A stretch of DNA of 64,000 nucleotides from Actinotalea endophytica (GCF_025717005.1 NZ_JAOVZU010000003.1:236348-300347); one strand, 5' to 3'. Positions 44,817-52,901 are shown, counted from the first letter of the stretch. Translations and numbers: made by a program. The notes: generated by a model not told the origin, from the letters alone.

Positions 44817-45467
44817 TCACTCGCCGGCGACCACCAGGGGGTGATCCGGGTCGGTCAGGTCGACCACCACGGTCGCCAGGTGAGCCGGCCGGCACTCGTC
44901 GAGGTAGAGGCCCTGGCCCTCGACGTACCGACGGTTCGCCGGGTCGTCCGGGTCCGGCGATCCCCCGTCCCGCTGCGCCGTGCGCGCGACGGTCACCTCG
45001 AACGGCGCGTCCAGGAACACCGACACGTCCCACAGCGCCGCGAGCTCGCGGCGGTGCAGGAACATCCCGTCGACCACGATCACCGCGTCCTCGGGGACCC
45101 ACACCGGAGGGACGTCGACCGGCGTGTCCGTCCGGTGGTCGAACACCGCGGTGCGGATCCGCGGCTCGTCGTCGCGCAACGGACGCACCACCGCGTCGAG
45201 GAACGCGGCCAGGTCCACCGAGTCCAGGTAGTACCCCGTCGCCGAGTCGCGACCCCGCGCGTACCGCCGCTCAGCGGGCTGCAGGAAGTCGTCCAGGCTC
45301 ACCCGCAGCACGTCTCGGCCGGCCGCGCGCAACGAGTCGGCGAGCGCCTCGGCCACCGTCGTCTTGCCGACGCCGTCCACACCGTCGACCCCGAGCAGGA
45401 GCCGCCCGGGCCCCGCCTGGTCCACCGCGAGGCCGATCTCCGAGAGCACACCGTCCAGAGCAGTCAC
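44817..45467 (-). CDS. Uridine kinase-like P-loop kinase
   Basis: The 216 residues have Walker A GVDGVDGVGKTT near 26-37, a lid/base-binding LRVSLDDFLQPAE, the YYLDSVDLAAF stretch, VIVVDGMFLHRREL and an R-rich RTAQRDGG region. Fits uridine kinase/phosphoribulokinase family; substrate may be uridine or a sugar. GTG start, 29 bases from the divergent YggS gene. Confidence 0.87.
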   Translation of the reverse strand: MTALDGVLSEIGLAVDQAGPGRLLLGVDGVDGVGKTTVAEALADSLRAAGRDVLRVSLDDFLQPAERRYARGRDSATGYYLDSVDLAAFLDAVVRPLRDDEPRIRTAVFDHRTDTPVDVPPVWVPEDAVIVVDGMFLHRRELAALWDVSVFLDAPFEVTVARTAQRDGGSPDPDDPANRRYVEGQGLYLDECRPAHLATVVVDLTDPDHPLVVAGE

Positions 45468-45483
45468 CGGCCCAGAGTGCCAC

Positions 45484-45489
45484 TACAGT
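45484..45489 (+). promoter_or_regulatory. -10 element of yggS-like gene
   Basis: TACAGT, 7 bases before the GTG at 45497. Confidence 0.45.
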
Positions 45490-45496
45490 CCGGCGT

Positions 45497-46228
45497 GTGA
45501 GCAGTCCGCACCCCGACGAGGAGCGGGCCGCCCGCGTCGCCGGCCGGTGGCGGGACGCGCAGCGCCGCGTCGCCGACGCCGCCACCGCCGCCGGACGCGA
45601 CCCCCGTGAGGTGCGGATCCTGCTCGCCGTGAAGACCCTGCCCGCGAGGGTCGTCCGCGAGGCGGTGCTCAGTGGCGCGACGCTGCTCGGCCAGAACCGG
45701 GTCCAGGAGCTCACCGCCGTGGCACCCGAACTGGCCGCGCTCGCGCCGACCTGGCACGTGATCGGGCACCTGCAGTCCAACAAGGTGAACGCGGCGCTGC
45801 AGTGGGCGCACGCCGTGCAGAGCGTGGACAGCACCGATCTCGCCGCACGACTGTCCCGGCGGTGCACGGCTCTCGACCGCGACCTCGAGGTCTGGGTGCA
45901 GGTGAACGTCTCCGGTGAGGCGACCAAGAGCGGTGTGACCCCGGCGGCGGCGCTCGAGCTGGCGGCCGAGGTCGCCGCGCTGCCCCGGCTGCGCCTCGCG
46001 GGCCTGATGACGATCGGCGCGCGGTCGGACGACGAGGCCCTGGTCCGCGCCGGCTATGCGCGGCTGCGCGAGCTGCGCGACGCACTCGTCGGGTCGGGTG
46101 CACCGGGCACGGCCGATGCGCACGGCCTGTCGATGGGCATGAGCGGGGACGTCGAGCTCGCGGTCGCCGAGGGTGCCACGATGGTCCGCCTCGGCAGCGC
46201 GGTGTTCGGGCCGCGCCCGCCGGCCTGA
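45497..46228 (+). CDS. YggS family PLP homeostasis protein
   Basis: The 243 residues form a fold-type III PLP barrel: Lys in ILLAVKTLPA, WHVIGHLQSNKVNAAL near 94, VNVSGEATKSGV, GLMTIGARSDDE, and LSMGMSGDVELAV plus MVRLGSAVFG for phosphate binding. YggS/PLPBP controls free PLP without known catalysis. Not in the usual dcw position beside sepF, so a second copy may exist elsewhere. GTG start. Confidence 0.93.
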   Translation: MSSPHPDEERAARVAGRWRDAQRRVADAATAAGRDPREVRILLAVKTLPARVVREAVLSGATLLGQNRVQELTAVAPELAALAPTWHVIGHLQSNKVNAALQWAHAVQSVDSTDLAARLSRRCTALDRDLEVWVQVNVSGEATKSGVTPAAALELAAEVAALPRLRLAGLMTIGARSDDEALVRAGYARLRELRDALVGSGAPGTADAHGLSMGMSGDVELAVAEGATMVRLGSAVFGPRPPA

Positions 46229-46281
46229 CCGACCACGGAAATCCGCGTGCACCCGACGCCTCGGGACTCCAGACTCACCGC

Positions 46282-47151
46282 GTGATCGTGCGCACCGCCG
46301 TCCCGTCCGACCGCTCGACCCTGGCCGTGCTGGCCGCCGGGCTCCAGCGACGACCCGAGCGCCACGTGGCCTACCTCGGCCTCGACGCCGAGACGATCGC
46401 CGCCGAGATGGTCGCCGAGGACGACGACTGGACCGCGGTGAGCGCCGTGGCCGAGCGGGACGGCGCCCCGGTGGGGTGGCTGGTGGGCTCCGTGGACCAG
46501 GAGATCGGCCGGGTGTGGTGGTTCGGCCCGTTCATCACCGCCGAGGACGAGGGCTGGGTGGCGATCGCGGACGCCCTCGACGCGCACGCCCGCGCGTTGC
46601 TGCCCGCCGCTATCGACCAGGAGGAGCTCGCACCCGACGCGCGGTTCGACGTCCTGATCGCCTGGGCCCGCGCGCACGGCTTCGCCGCGGAGAGCGGGTC
46701 GGCCGTCCTCACGCTCGGCGGGCCTCTGCCAGGCCCCGCGGTCGAAGCGCGCCCGCTGCGGCCGGACGACGTCGACGTCGCAGCGCTGCACGACCGGCTG
46801 TTCCCGAGGACGCACGCCACCGGCGACGGGCTGCTGCGCGACGCCGACCCCGACCATCTGCGCCTGGTGGTCGAGCAGGACGGCACGCCCGTCGGCTACC
46901 TCGCCGCCGAGCGCCAACCTGACGGTGACGGGTACCTCGACTTCCTCGGCGTCGCGGAGCACGCACGCCGCCAGGGTTGGGGCGGCGAGCTGGTCAAGGC
47001 CGCGGTGGCGGCCCTCCGGGCGCTCGGCTGCGGTCGGGTGCACCTCACGGTGCGGGAGACCAACGTCGCGGCGCGCAGCCTCTACCAGGGCCTGGGGTTC
47101 GTCGAGGAGCGGGTGATCGCCCCGCAACGGCGTGGCTTCTCCCTCGACTGA
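46282..47151 (+). CDS. Double-GNAT acetyltransferase
   Basis: The 289 residues consist of a degenerate N-terminal GNAT domain (about 1-150) and a canonical C-terminal one (about 155-280) with YLDFLGVAEHARRQGWGGELVKAAV for acetyl-CoA binding and VRETNVAARSLYQGLGF. This fused arrangement is like mycothiol synthase MshD, but residue-level assignment is not possible. GTG start, CAGACT 6 bases ahead. Single gene. Confidence 0.85.
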   Translation: MIVRTAVPSDRSTLAVLAAGLQRRPERHVAYLGLDAETIAAEMVAEDDDWTAVSAVAERDGAPVGWLVGSVDQEIGRVWWFGPFITAEDEGWVAIADALDAHARALLPAAIDQEELAPDARFDVLIAWARAHGFAAESGSAVLTLGGPLPGPAVEARPLRPDDVDVAALHDRLFPRTHATGDGLLRDADPDHLRLVVEQDGTPVGYLAAERQPDGDGYLDFLGVAEHARRQGWGGELVKAAVAALRALGCGRVHLTVRETNVAARSLYQGLGFVEERVIAPQRRGFSLD

Positions 47152-47245
47152 GGTGGCACACCTGCCGGCCCCCGGCATCGTCGGCCGGTGACCTGCGTCA
47201 CAGCGGCGCTCGTCGGCCCTCTCTTCAGGTATGAGCGCACGACAC

Positions 47246-47347
47246 CTCCGGACCGTCGGTCACCCGCGGCGCCAAACCGGTCCCGTCGGGGTCCTTGACT
47301 CGGCGGCGATCGGGCCGATGGGGCAGGTGAGTCCCCACCGACCGGAG
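47246..47347 (+). promoter_or_regulatory. Structured leader or promoter region before the 47354 gene
   Basis: CTCCGG-TCGGT (47246-47260, with a 4-base bulge) can pair with ACCGA-CCGGAG (47337-47347), an 11-base-pair helix that holds the GGAG ribosome site. Inside, TCGGC/GCCGA can form a second hairpin near 47299-47318. Alternatively, TTGACT (47295) and GCCGAT (47314) may be a promoter of sigma-28 style. No known riboswitch class was matched. Confidence 0.35.
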
Positions 47348-47353
47348 CACGTC

Positions 47354-47728
47354 ATGACCGCCGAGTTCACCCCCACCAGCATCCTGCGCGACCACGGCCC
47401 CCACGCGTTCGCGCCGAGCGACGTCGCGCACGCGGTGCTGCTCTCCGACGACGGGCTCTTCGAGGAGATCGTCACCGGGCACCCGCGCGACGTGCTGCAC
47501 CGCTGCGGCGCCTGGCGGCTGCTCGGCGAGACGACCTGGACGCCGGAGGCGGCGGAGTCGGCCCGAGCCCTGCGGACCCTGCTCGGCCCGGTGCGGCACC
47601 CGCTCGCCCGGGTGGTGATCGCGGCCCTCAGCGAGGGCATCGAGACGGCCGAGGCGGCCTTCCCGCCGGCCGGCGAGCCGAACGAGGAGCCCGCTCGCGT
47701 CGAGGCGAGCGCCCAGCACGCCGCCTGA
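47354..47728 (+). CDS. Hypothetical protein
   Basis: I do not recognise this 124-residue protein. It reads as soluble and mostly alpha-helical, with LLSDDGLFEEIVTGHPRDVLHRCGAWRLLGE in the centre (cited in part), one His-Arg-Cys, and a Glu/Ala/Pro-rich tail. No signal peptide or membrane helix. ATG at 47354 has GGAG at 7-base spacing; an upstream in-frame ATG at 47231 would put the structured region inside the frame. Convergent to the lipoate ligase gene, only 3 bases apart. Confidence 0.6.
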   Translation: MTAEFTPTSILRDHGPHAFAPSDVAHAVLLSDDGLFEEIVTGHPRDVLHRCGAWRLLGETTWTPEAAESARALRTLLGPVRHPLARVVIAALSEGIETAEAAFPPAGEPNEEPARVEASAQHAA

Positions 47729-47731
47729 GCC

Positions 47732-48781
47732 TCACGGCACCCGGGCGGTCCACTCCTGGGTGCCGAACTTGGTCTCGACGAGCTCGTCGGCGCGCGCCCG
47801 CTCCCCCTCGGTGACGGCCCCGTCGACGGTCCGGTAGCGCGACCTGAAGTGAGCCTTGAACGCTTCGATCACCTCGGCACGAGCCATCCCGGACTGCGAG
47901 CGCAGCGGGTCGACGCGCTTGTTCGCGCTCTTCGTGCCCTTGTCCGAGAGCTTCTCCCGGCCGATCCGCAGGACCTCGAGCATCTTCGACTGGTCGATGT
48001 CGTAGGCCATCGTCACGTGGTGCAGCACGGCGCCGGTGGCGAGCCGCTTCTGCGCCGCGCCGGCGATCTTGCCGGCCGGCGAGGCGATGTCGTTGAGCGG
48101 CACGTAGCGGGCGTCGATCCCGATCTCGGCGAGCGCGCCGAGCACCCAGTCGTCCAGGAACGCGTACGAGCGCTCGAAGCTCAGGCCCTCGACGAGCGAG
48201 GCCGGCACGGTGAGCGAGTAGGTGATCGTGTTGCCGGGCTCGATGAACATCGCGCCACCACCGGAGATCCGCCGGACCACGGTGATGCCGTGCCGGTCGG
48301 CCGCCTCCGCGTCGACCTCGTTGCGCAGCGACTGGAACGAGCCGATCACCACGGCCGGCGCGCCCCACTCCCAGATCCGGAGCGTGGGCCGGCGGGTCCC
48401 GGCGCCGACCGCCTCGGCCATCGCCTGGTCGAGCGCCATGTGCATGGCCGGCGACGCCGGTCCCTCGTGGACGATCTCGAACTCGTGGTCGTCCCAGCCG
48501 GTGGCGTGCCCGAGGGCGCGCCGCACCGCCACCGCGACCGCGTCGGCACTGAAGCCGACCATCACGGCGCCTGCTCCGAGCGCCTGCTCGACGACCCGGG
48601 TCAGCTCGGCGACCGGGGTGTCTGCGGGCTGCCCCAGCAGGGCCTCGTTGATCGCTTCGAGCGCGGTGTCCGGCTCGAGGAAGAAGTCGCCACTGACCGC
48701 GACCCGGGTCAGCCTCCCGTCGTCGACCTCGACGTCGACCGCCACGAGCTTGCCACCGGGGACCTTGTACTCACCGTGCAC
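47732..48781 (-). CDS. Lipoate-protein ligase A family protein
   Basis: The 349 residues place the accessory (usually C-terminal) domain first (about 1-95, HGEYKVPGGKLVAVDVEV) and the BPL/LPL catalytic domain after it. Catalytic motifs: RRISGGGAMFIEPGN and NDIASPAGKIAGAAQKR with the essential Lys. So the domain order of E. coli LplA is swapped, an arrangement seen in some other bacteria. Joins lipoate (or octanoate) to E2 and GcvH proteins. GTG start. Single gene. Confidence 0.85.
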   Translation of the reverse strand: MHGEYKVPGGKLVAVDVEVDDGRLTRVAVSGDFFLEPDTALEAINEALLGQPADTPVAELTRVVEQALGAGAVMVGFSADAVAVAVRRALGHATGWDDHEFEIVHEGPASPAMHMALDQAMAEAVGAGTRRPTLRIWEWGAPAVVIGSFQSLRNEVDAEAADRHGITVVRRISGGGAMFIEPGNTITYSLTVPASLVEGLSFERSYAFLDDWVLGALAEIGIDARYVPLNDIASPAGKIAGAAQKRLATGAVLHHVTMAYDIDQSKMLEVLRIGREKLSDKGTKSANKRVDPLRSQSGMARAEVIEAFKAHFRSRYRTVDGAVTEGERARADELVETKFGTQEWTARVP

Positions 48782-48844
48782 CGAGTCATCCTAGGACTCC
48801 GCCGGGGTGAACGCAGACCCGAGCGCGCGCACGGGCACGGCTGC

Positions 48845-49906
48845 TCAGGCGCCCACCAGCCGGACCCCGGCGTAGGCGACCGCCGCGACCAGCACCCAGG
48901 AGGCGAGCCCGAGCGCCAAGGCGCGGCCGCCCGTGCGACGCAGCATCGCGATGTGGATGCCGGTCCCGAGCCCGACGAGCGCGGCGACCAGGAGGACCTG
49001 CTGGGTGAGCTCGGCGGCGTGCAGGACGCCGTCCGGCAACCAGCCCGTGCTGGCCACCAGGATCGCGACGAGGAACCCGACGACGAACAGCGGGACCGGT
49101 GCGGGCCGCCGGCCGTCGGCGCGCGGCTGTGCCTGCCTCCCCGCGGTCCGCCGCTCGCGCAGCGCGACCGCGGCCACCAGCGGTGCGAGCAGCACGACAC
49201 GGCTGAGCTTGACCACGACGGCGGCGGAGAGCGCCCCGGGCACGCGGTTCGCGGTGGCGACGGTCTGGCCCACGTCGTGCACGCTCGCTCCGACCCACGC
49301 CCCGAACGACGTGACGTCCAGGCCGAGCACCCCGCGCAGCGGCGGGAGCAGCAGGATCGCGAGCGAGCCGCACAGCGTGACCAGGGCGACCGCGACGCCG
49401 ACGTCCTCCTCGTCGCAGTCCACGACCTCCTTCATGGCCCCGACCGCGGACGCACCACAGATCGAGAACCCGGTCGCGACGAGCAACGAGCGGGTCCGTC
49501 CGACCCGGAGCAGCCGGCCCAGCACCTGCGTCCCGGTGAAGGTGAGCGTGACGGTCGCCGCCACCACGGCGAGACCGGCCCAGCCGAGCCCTGCCACCTG
49601 GCCGAGGGACAGCTGAAGACCGAGCAGGACGACTCCGACCCGCAGCAGACGCTTCGCGGCGAAGGCGGTGCCCGGCCGCAGCACCGCGCGGTGCAGCCCG
49701 AGGTTGGCTGCGAGAGCGCCGAGCACCACGGCGACGGTCGTGGCGCCGAGCCCCGGGACGGCCGCGGCCACACCGAACGCGACGAGCGTCGCGGCCGCGA
49801 CGGCAGCGAGTCCGGGTACGAGTGGTCGCAGGCGCCCGAACCGCTCGACCGGGCCCGGCACCACCGTCGCGCCCGGCCGCGTCGCGGCCCGCACCTCGTC
49901 GCTCAT
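48845..49906 (-). CDS. YeiH/PSE family (UPF0324) membrane protein
   Basis: The 353 residues contain about ten transmembrane helices and the family stretches GVVLLGLQLSLGQV near 93, FSICGASAVGAMKEVVDCDEEDV near 147, and ASVHDVGQTVATA. YeiH proteins are putative sulfate/organic-anion exporters, often controlled by a divergent LysR protein, as here. ATG start at 49906; the 127-base gap to the LysR gene carries the likely operator. Confidence 0.9.
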   Translation of the reverse strand: MSDEVRAATRPGATVVPGPVERFGRLRPLVPGLAAVAAATLVAFGVAAAVPGLGATTVAVVLGALAANLGLHRAVLRPGTAFAAKRLLRVGVVLLGLQLSLGQVAGLGWAGLAVVAATVTLTFTGTQVLGRLLRVGRTRSLLVATGFSICGASAVGAMKEVVDCDEEDVGVAVALVTLCGSLAILLLPPLRGVLGLDVTSFGAWVGASVHDVGQTVATANRVPGALSAAVVVKLSRVVLLAPLVAAVALRERRTAGRQAQPRADGRRPAPVPLFVVGFLVAILVASTGWLPDGVLHAAELTQQVLLVAALVGLGTGIHIAMLRRTGGRALALGLASWVLVAAVAYAGVRLVGA

Positions 49907-49997
49907 CCGGTCTCCTCGCTCGTCCCATGTCTGTTCGACCGGGGCAAGCCTCCGCTACGCAGGTGCCCACGCGGAAGGCCAGGATCTTGATCGACCC

Positions 49998-50012
49998 ATC
50001 ACCATTCGTGAT
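49998..50012. promoter_or_regulatory. Candidate LysR-binding dyad
   Basis: ATCAC-CATTC-GTGAT: an inverted repeat of the T-N11-A sort in the YeiH/LysR gap, 10 bases ahead of the LysR -10. Confidence 0.55.
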
Positions 50013-50021
50013 GACTCCGGG

Positions 50022-50027
50022 TACGGT
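50022..50027 (+). promoter_or_regulatory. -10 element of LysR gene
   Basis: TACGGT, 6 bases before the GTG at 50034. Confidence 0.5.
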
Positions 50028-50033
50028 GGCCAC

Positions 50034-50969
50034 GTGCCCGAGAACCCGAAGCCGGCGCTCGGCCCGGCGGCGCCGCAGGTGCCGGATCTCGTCTCGCTGT
50101 CGCTCCTGCGGGCGATCGGCGAGGAGCAGAGCCTGTCCCGCGCGGCGGCCCGGCACGGCCTGAGCCAGCCCGCCGTGTCGGCCCGGCTGCGGGCCCTCGA
50201 GCGCCGGGTCGGCACGACGCTGGTGGACCGCGGACCGCGCGGGTCGCGACTGACCCCCGCGGGGGCACTGGTGGCCGGCTGGGCCGGACCGGTGCTGGAC
50301 GCTGCGGCGGACCTCGGCGCCGGCCTCGCCTCGCTGCGCAGCGATGCGCGGGGGCGCCTGCGCCTCGCCGCGTCACTGACCGTCGCCGAGCACCTGCTCC
50401 CCGGCTGGCTCGCGCTCTACGCCGCGGCCCACCCGGACTCCACCGTGACCCTTGACGCGATGAACTCGGTGCGCGTCGAGCAGGCGGTCCTGGACGGCTC
50501 GGTCGACCTGGGGTTCGTCGAGGGGCCGAACCCGCCACGCGGCCTCAGGTCGCGCGTGGTCGCGCGCGACCGGCTCGCCGTCGTCGTGCACCCCGGGCAC
50601 GCGTGGGCCCACCGGTCCGAACCGGTCGAGCCCCGCGAGCTGGCCGCCACCCGGCTGGTGCAGCGTGAGCCGACCTCGGGCACCCGCACCTTCCTCGAGA
50701 CCGCCCTCGCGGGGGCGGGAGTCGGACCGTCCGCCGCGCCCGTGCTCGAGCTCTCCACGACGAGCGCGGTGCGCTCCGCCGCCGTGGCCGGCGCGGGGCC
50801 GGCCGCCCTGAGCCTGCTGGCTGTGTCCCGCGACATCGCCGACGGCCGGCTCGTCGAGGTGGACGTCGCACTGGACCTGCGGCGCCCGCTGCGCGCGGTC
50901 TGGCGCGGCGACCTCGGCCCCGCGGCGCTCGACCTGCTTCGGATCGCGGGCCGGCTCCGCGAGGCCTGA
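50034..50969 (+). CDS. LysR-family transcriptional regulator
   Basis: The 311 residues show the LysR winged helix (LRAIGEEQSLSRAAARHGLSQPAVSARLRALE region, about 25-55) and a C-terminal type 2 periplasmic-binding-like effector domain. Divergent from yeiH, which it probably controls, together with itself via the ATCAC/GTGAT dyad. GTG at 50034. Effector unknown. Confidence 0.92.
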   Translation: MPENPKPALGPAAPQVPDLVSLSLLRAIGEEQSLSRAAARHGLSQPAVSARLRALERRVGTTLVDRGPRGSRLTPAGALVAGWAGPVLDAAADLGAGLASLRSDARGRLRLAASLTVAEHLLPGWLALYAAAHPDSTVTLDAMNSVRVEQAVLDGSVDLGFVEGPNPPRGLRSRVVARDRLAVVVHPGHAWAHRSEPVEPRELAATRLVQREPTSGTRTFLETALAGAGVGPSAAPVLELSTTSAVRSAAVAGAGPAALSLLAVSRDIADGRLVEVDVALDLRRPLRAVWRGDLGPAALDLLRIAGRLREA

Positions 50970-50973
50970 CACG

Positions 50974-51006
50974 ACCGAGGGCCCCGCAGCGCGCGGAGCC
51001 CTCGGT
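50974..51006. terminator. Bidirectional hairpin terminator
   Basis: ACCGAGGGC (50974-50982) and GCCCTCGGT (50998-51006) form a 9-base-pair stem between the convergent LysR gene and the 50-residue gene. Confidence 0.7.
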
Positions 51007-51024
51007 TCGTCGCGTCAGCCGTGC

Positions 51025-51177
51025 TCAGCCGTGACCGCGCGCGACGACGCGCACCATCTTGAGGTTGATCACGGCGAAGCGGACGAGCTGGAAGAACACG
51101 TTCCTGCGGCGGGCCAACGTCTTGGGAGTCGGCAGCGGTGACGAAGCGATGGCCTCGTCGGCGATCGGGTCGGACAT
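51025..51177 (-). CDS. Small 50-residue protein downstream of SQR
   Basis: Reading leftward from ATG at 51177, 50 codons encode MSDPIADEAIASS, then PTPKTLARRRNVFFQLVRF, then AVINLKMVRVVARGHG. It is basic and amphipathic, with an RRRN...QLxRFxxINLKM core. I have seen similar short proteins beside actinobacterial FAD/NAD oxidoreductases, but no family name is certain. The ribosome site GAGAGGA is 9 bases upstream. It follows the SQR-like gene on the same strand with a 92-base gap. Confidence 0.65.
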   Translation of the reverse strand: MSDPIADEAIASSPLPTPKTLARRRNVFFQLVRFAVINLKMVRVVARGHG

Positions 51178-51269
51178 GGTCACTGGTCCTCTCTGGCGGG
51201 TCTTGGTCGGTCGTCCAGTCGCTCACGGGTCCGGCGGTCGCGCGGCCTGCGCGCGTCCCGCCCTCTCGG

Positions 51270-52727
51270 TCACTCCGGGATGAGGAACCAGAACGGACGC
51301 GCCTTGGCCTTGTAGATGAACAGGTAGTGCAGCATCGCCTTGATCCAGTGGCCGGCCAGGCCGATCTCGCCGGACGTGCCCTTCTGGTCACGACCCGTCC
51401 CCGGGTACTTCTTCCAGTCCGGCACCACCGGGAACATGGTCATCGCGGCCGCCGACCCCCGGGTGAAGCCGTTGCCCGCCGACGCGACGCAGGCGGCTCC
51501 CATCCGGGCCATCGACGCGGTGTGCGCGTGGGCCTGGTCGCCCTTCGCGATCAGGTCCTTGATGGTGAGCGCGACGGTCTTGGCCATGATCCCGGACGGC
51601 ATGCCGGTGCGCGGCGGTGCCGGCGTGATGACCGTGCCGTTCGGGCTCTTGCGCGGCACCGAGATCGGGTGCGGCGGCGCGAACGCGATGCCCGGCGCGA
51701 AGATGTTCGGGTACGAGGGGTTGCGGTAGGTGGTGGGCCAGTCGTCGGCCGACCACTCCTCGTACGGCTTGGGCGTGTAGTCGGCGTCGACCTTGGTCAA
51801 CCCGTTGGGTGCGAAGAGCCGGTCGGTGATGTCCGCACCGGCGCGGTCGTACGCCTTCATGTCTGCGCCCTTGAACGGCGGCAGGAGCATCGCGAAGTCG
51901 AAGTCGAGGCTGTGCTCGGAGCCGTCCAGCTGCTCGTAGTGCACCGTGCCGGGCTCGACCTTCTGGACGTGGGCCCGCAGGATCGCCTTGACGCCACGCT
52001 CCCGGAAGAGCGACTCGGTCCAGGTCTTCGACGACGTCGTGAAGCCCATCTGGGTGAAGCTCATGCCGCCGACGCCGAAGTCGCCGAGCTCGTACTCGTT
52101 GGACAGGTACACGACCTCGGCGTTGTCCCGCACGCCCTTCTCGCGCAGCTCGTGCTCGACGTTGAAGGTGTACTCGAACGCGGCGCCCTCGCACGTGCAC
52201 ATGCCGTGGCCGGTGCCGATCACGATCGTCTTCTTCTCGCCGGCCCGCATCTGCTCGACGAGCGCGTCGAACTCCTTCGAGGTCTCGGCCGCGTGCGAGG
52301 CCGTGCAGACGGACAACGAGTTGCCGTCCGGACCGAGCCCCGGGGTCGCCGCGAAGTTCAGCTTCGGACCGGTCGCGTTGATCAGGTAGTCGTACCAGAG
52401 CCGCTCGGTCTGCCCCTGCGAACCGGGCGCCGTCGAGGAGACCTCCACCTGCGGTCGCTCGTCCTCGGCCGTGCCCTCGGGGAAGATCGTGGTGGCCAGC
52501 GCCTGGTGGAACCCGATCCCCTTGCGCCGGTAGATCGGGGCGAGCGGGAAGACCACCTGGTCCGAGGCCATCTTGCCGACGCCGACCCAGATGTTCGACG
52601 GGATCCAGTTCCACTTCGAGTTCGGCGACACCACGACGATCTCGTGCTGCTTGCCGAGCATCCTGCGCAGGTGCAGTGCCGCGGTGTGTCCGGCGATGCC
52701 GGCCCCCAGGATCACTACGCGAGCCAT
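51270..52727 (-). CDS. Sulfide:quinone oxidoreductase-like flavoprotein
   Basis: The 485 residues fit the FAD-dependent pyridine nucleotide-disulfide/SQR family: ARVVILGAGIAGHTAALHLRR with the dinucleotide loop, SKWNWIPSNIWVGVG, and a second region IGTGHGMCTCEGAAFEYTF with a CxC. The C-terminal HWIKAMLHYLFIYKAKARP segment looks like a membrane-binding helix. It may oxidise sulfide to persulfide and pass electrons to quinone. ATG with AGGAGGAG. The CsoR/CstR-type operator upstream supports a reactive-sulfur role. Confidence 0.85.
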   Translation of the reverse strand: MARVVILGAGIAGHTAALHLRRMLGKQHEIVVVSPNSKWNWIPSNIWVGVGKMASDQVVFPLAPIYRRKGIGFHQALATTIFPEGTAEDERPQVEVSSTAPGSQGQTERLWYDYLINATGPKLNFAATPGLGPDGNSLSVCTASHAAETSKEFDALVEQMRAGEKKTIVIGTGHGMCTCEGAAFEYTFNVEHELREKGVRDNAEVVYLSNEYELGDFGVGGMSFTQMGFTTSSKTWTESLFRERGVKAILRAHVQKVEPGTVHYEQLDGSEHSLDFDFAMLLPPFKGADMKAYDRAGADITDRLFAPNGLTKVDADYTPKPYEEWSADDWPTTYRNPSYPNIFAPGIAFAPPHPISVPRKSPNGTVITPAPPRTGMPSGIMAKTVALTIKDLIAKGDQAHAHTASMARMGAACVASAGNGFTRGSAAAMTMFPVVPDWKKYPGTGRDQKGTSGEIGLAGHWIKAMLHYLFIYKAKARPFWFLIPE

Positions 52728-52787
52728 CGATCTCCTCCTCGAGGTCGTTGCGGCGCCTTGCCGCCGGGCGCCCTGGCCCGACCGATG

Positions 52788-52793
52788 AGCATA
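52788..52793 (-). promoter_or_regulatory. Likely -10 of SQR gene
   Basis: TATGCT on the minus strand overlaps the left edge of the palindromic operator. Confidence 0.35.
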
Positions 52794-52811
52794 CCCCCAG
52801 GGGTATACCCC
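52791..52811. promoter_or_regulatory. CsoR/CstR-type operator
   Basis: ATACCCC-CA-GGGGTAT (52791-52806) has two 7-base arms, and GGGGTATACCCC (52800-52811) overlaps it as a perfect palindrome. The layout matches operators of CsoR-family repressors, including the persulfide-sensing CstR. Sits 64 bases before the SQR start. Confidence 0.7.
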
Positions 52812-52889
52812 TCGAGGATTGTTCCGCACCGACATCGATACCACTCGGACGGCCGTCGCGAGGTCGATTCGGGGCGCGGCTCCGGCAGA

Positions 52890-52895
52890 TAGGGT
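52890..52895 (+). promoter_or_regulatory. -10 element of methyltransferase gene
   Basis: TAGGGT, 6 bases before the GTG at 52902. Confidence 0.5.
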
Positions 52896-52901
52896 CGAGC
52901 C

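Noticed and set aside
47246-47347. c-di-GMP (GEMM) riboswitch call for the GCCAAACC region
   Set aside because: The GACGCAAAGCC and GGTTACCG parts of the GEMM consensus are missing; kept only as an unnamed structure.
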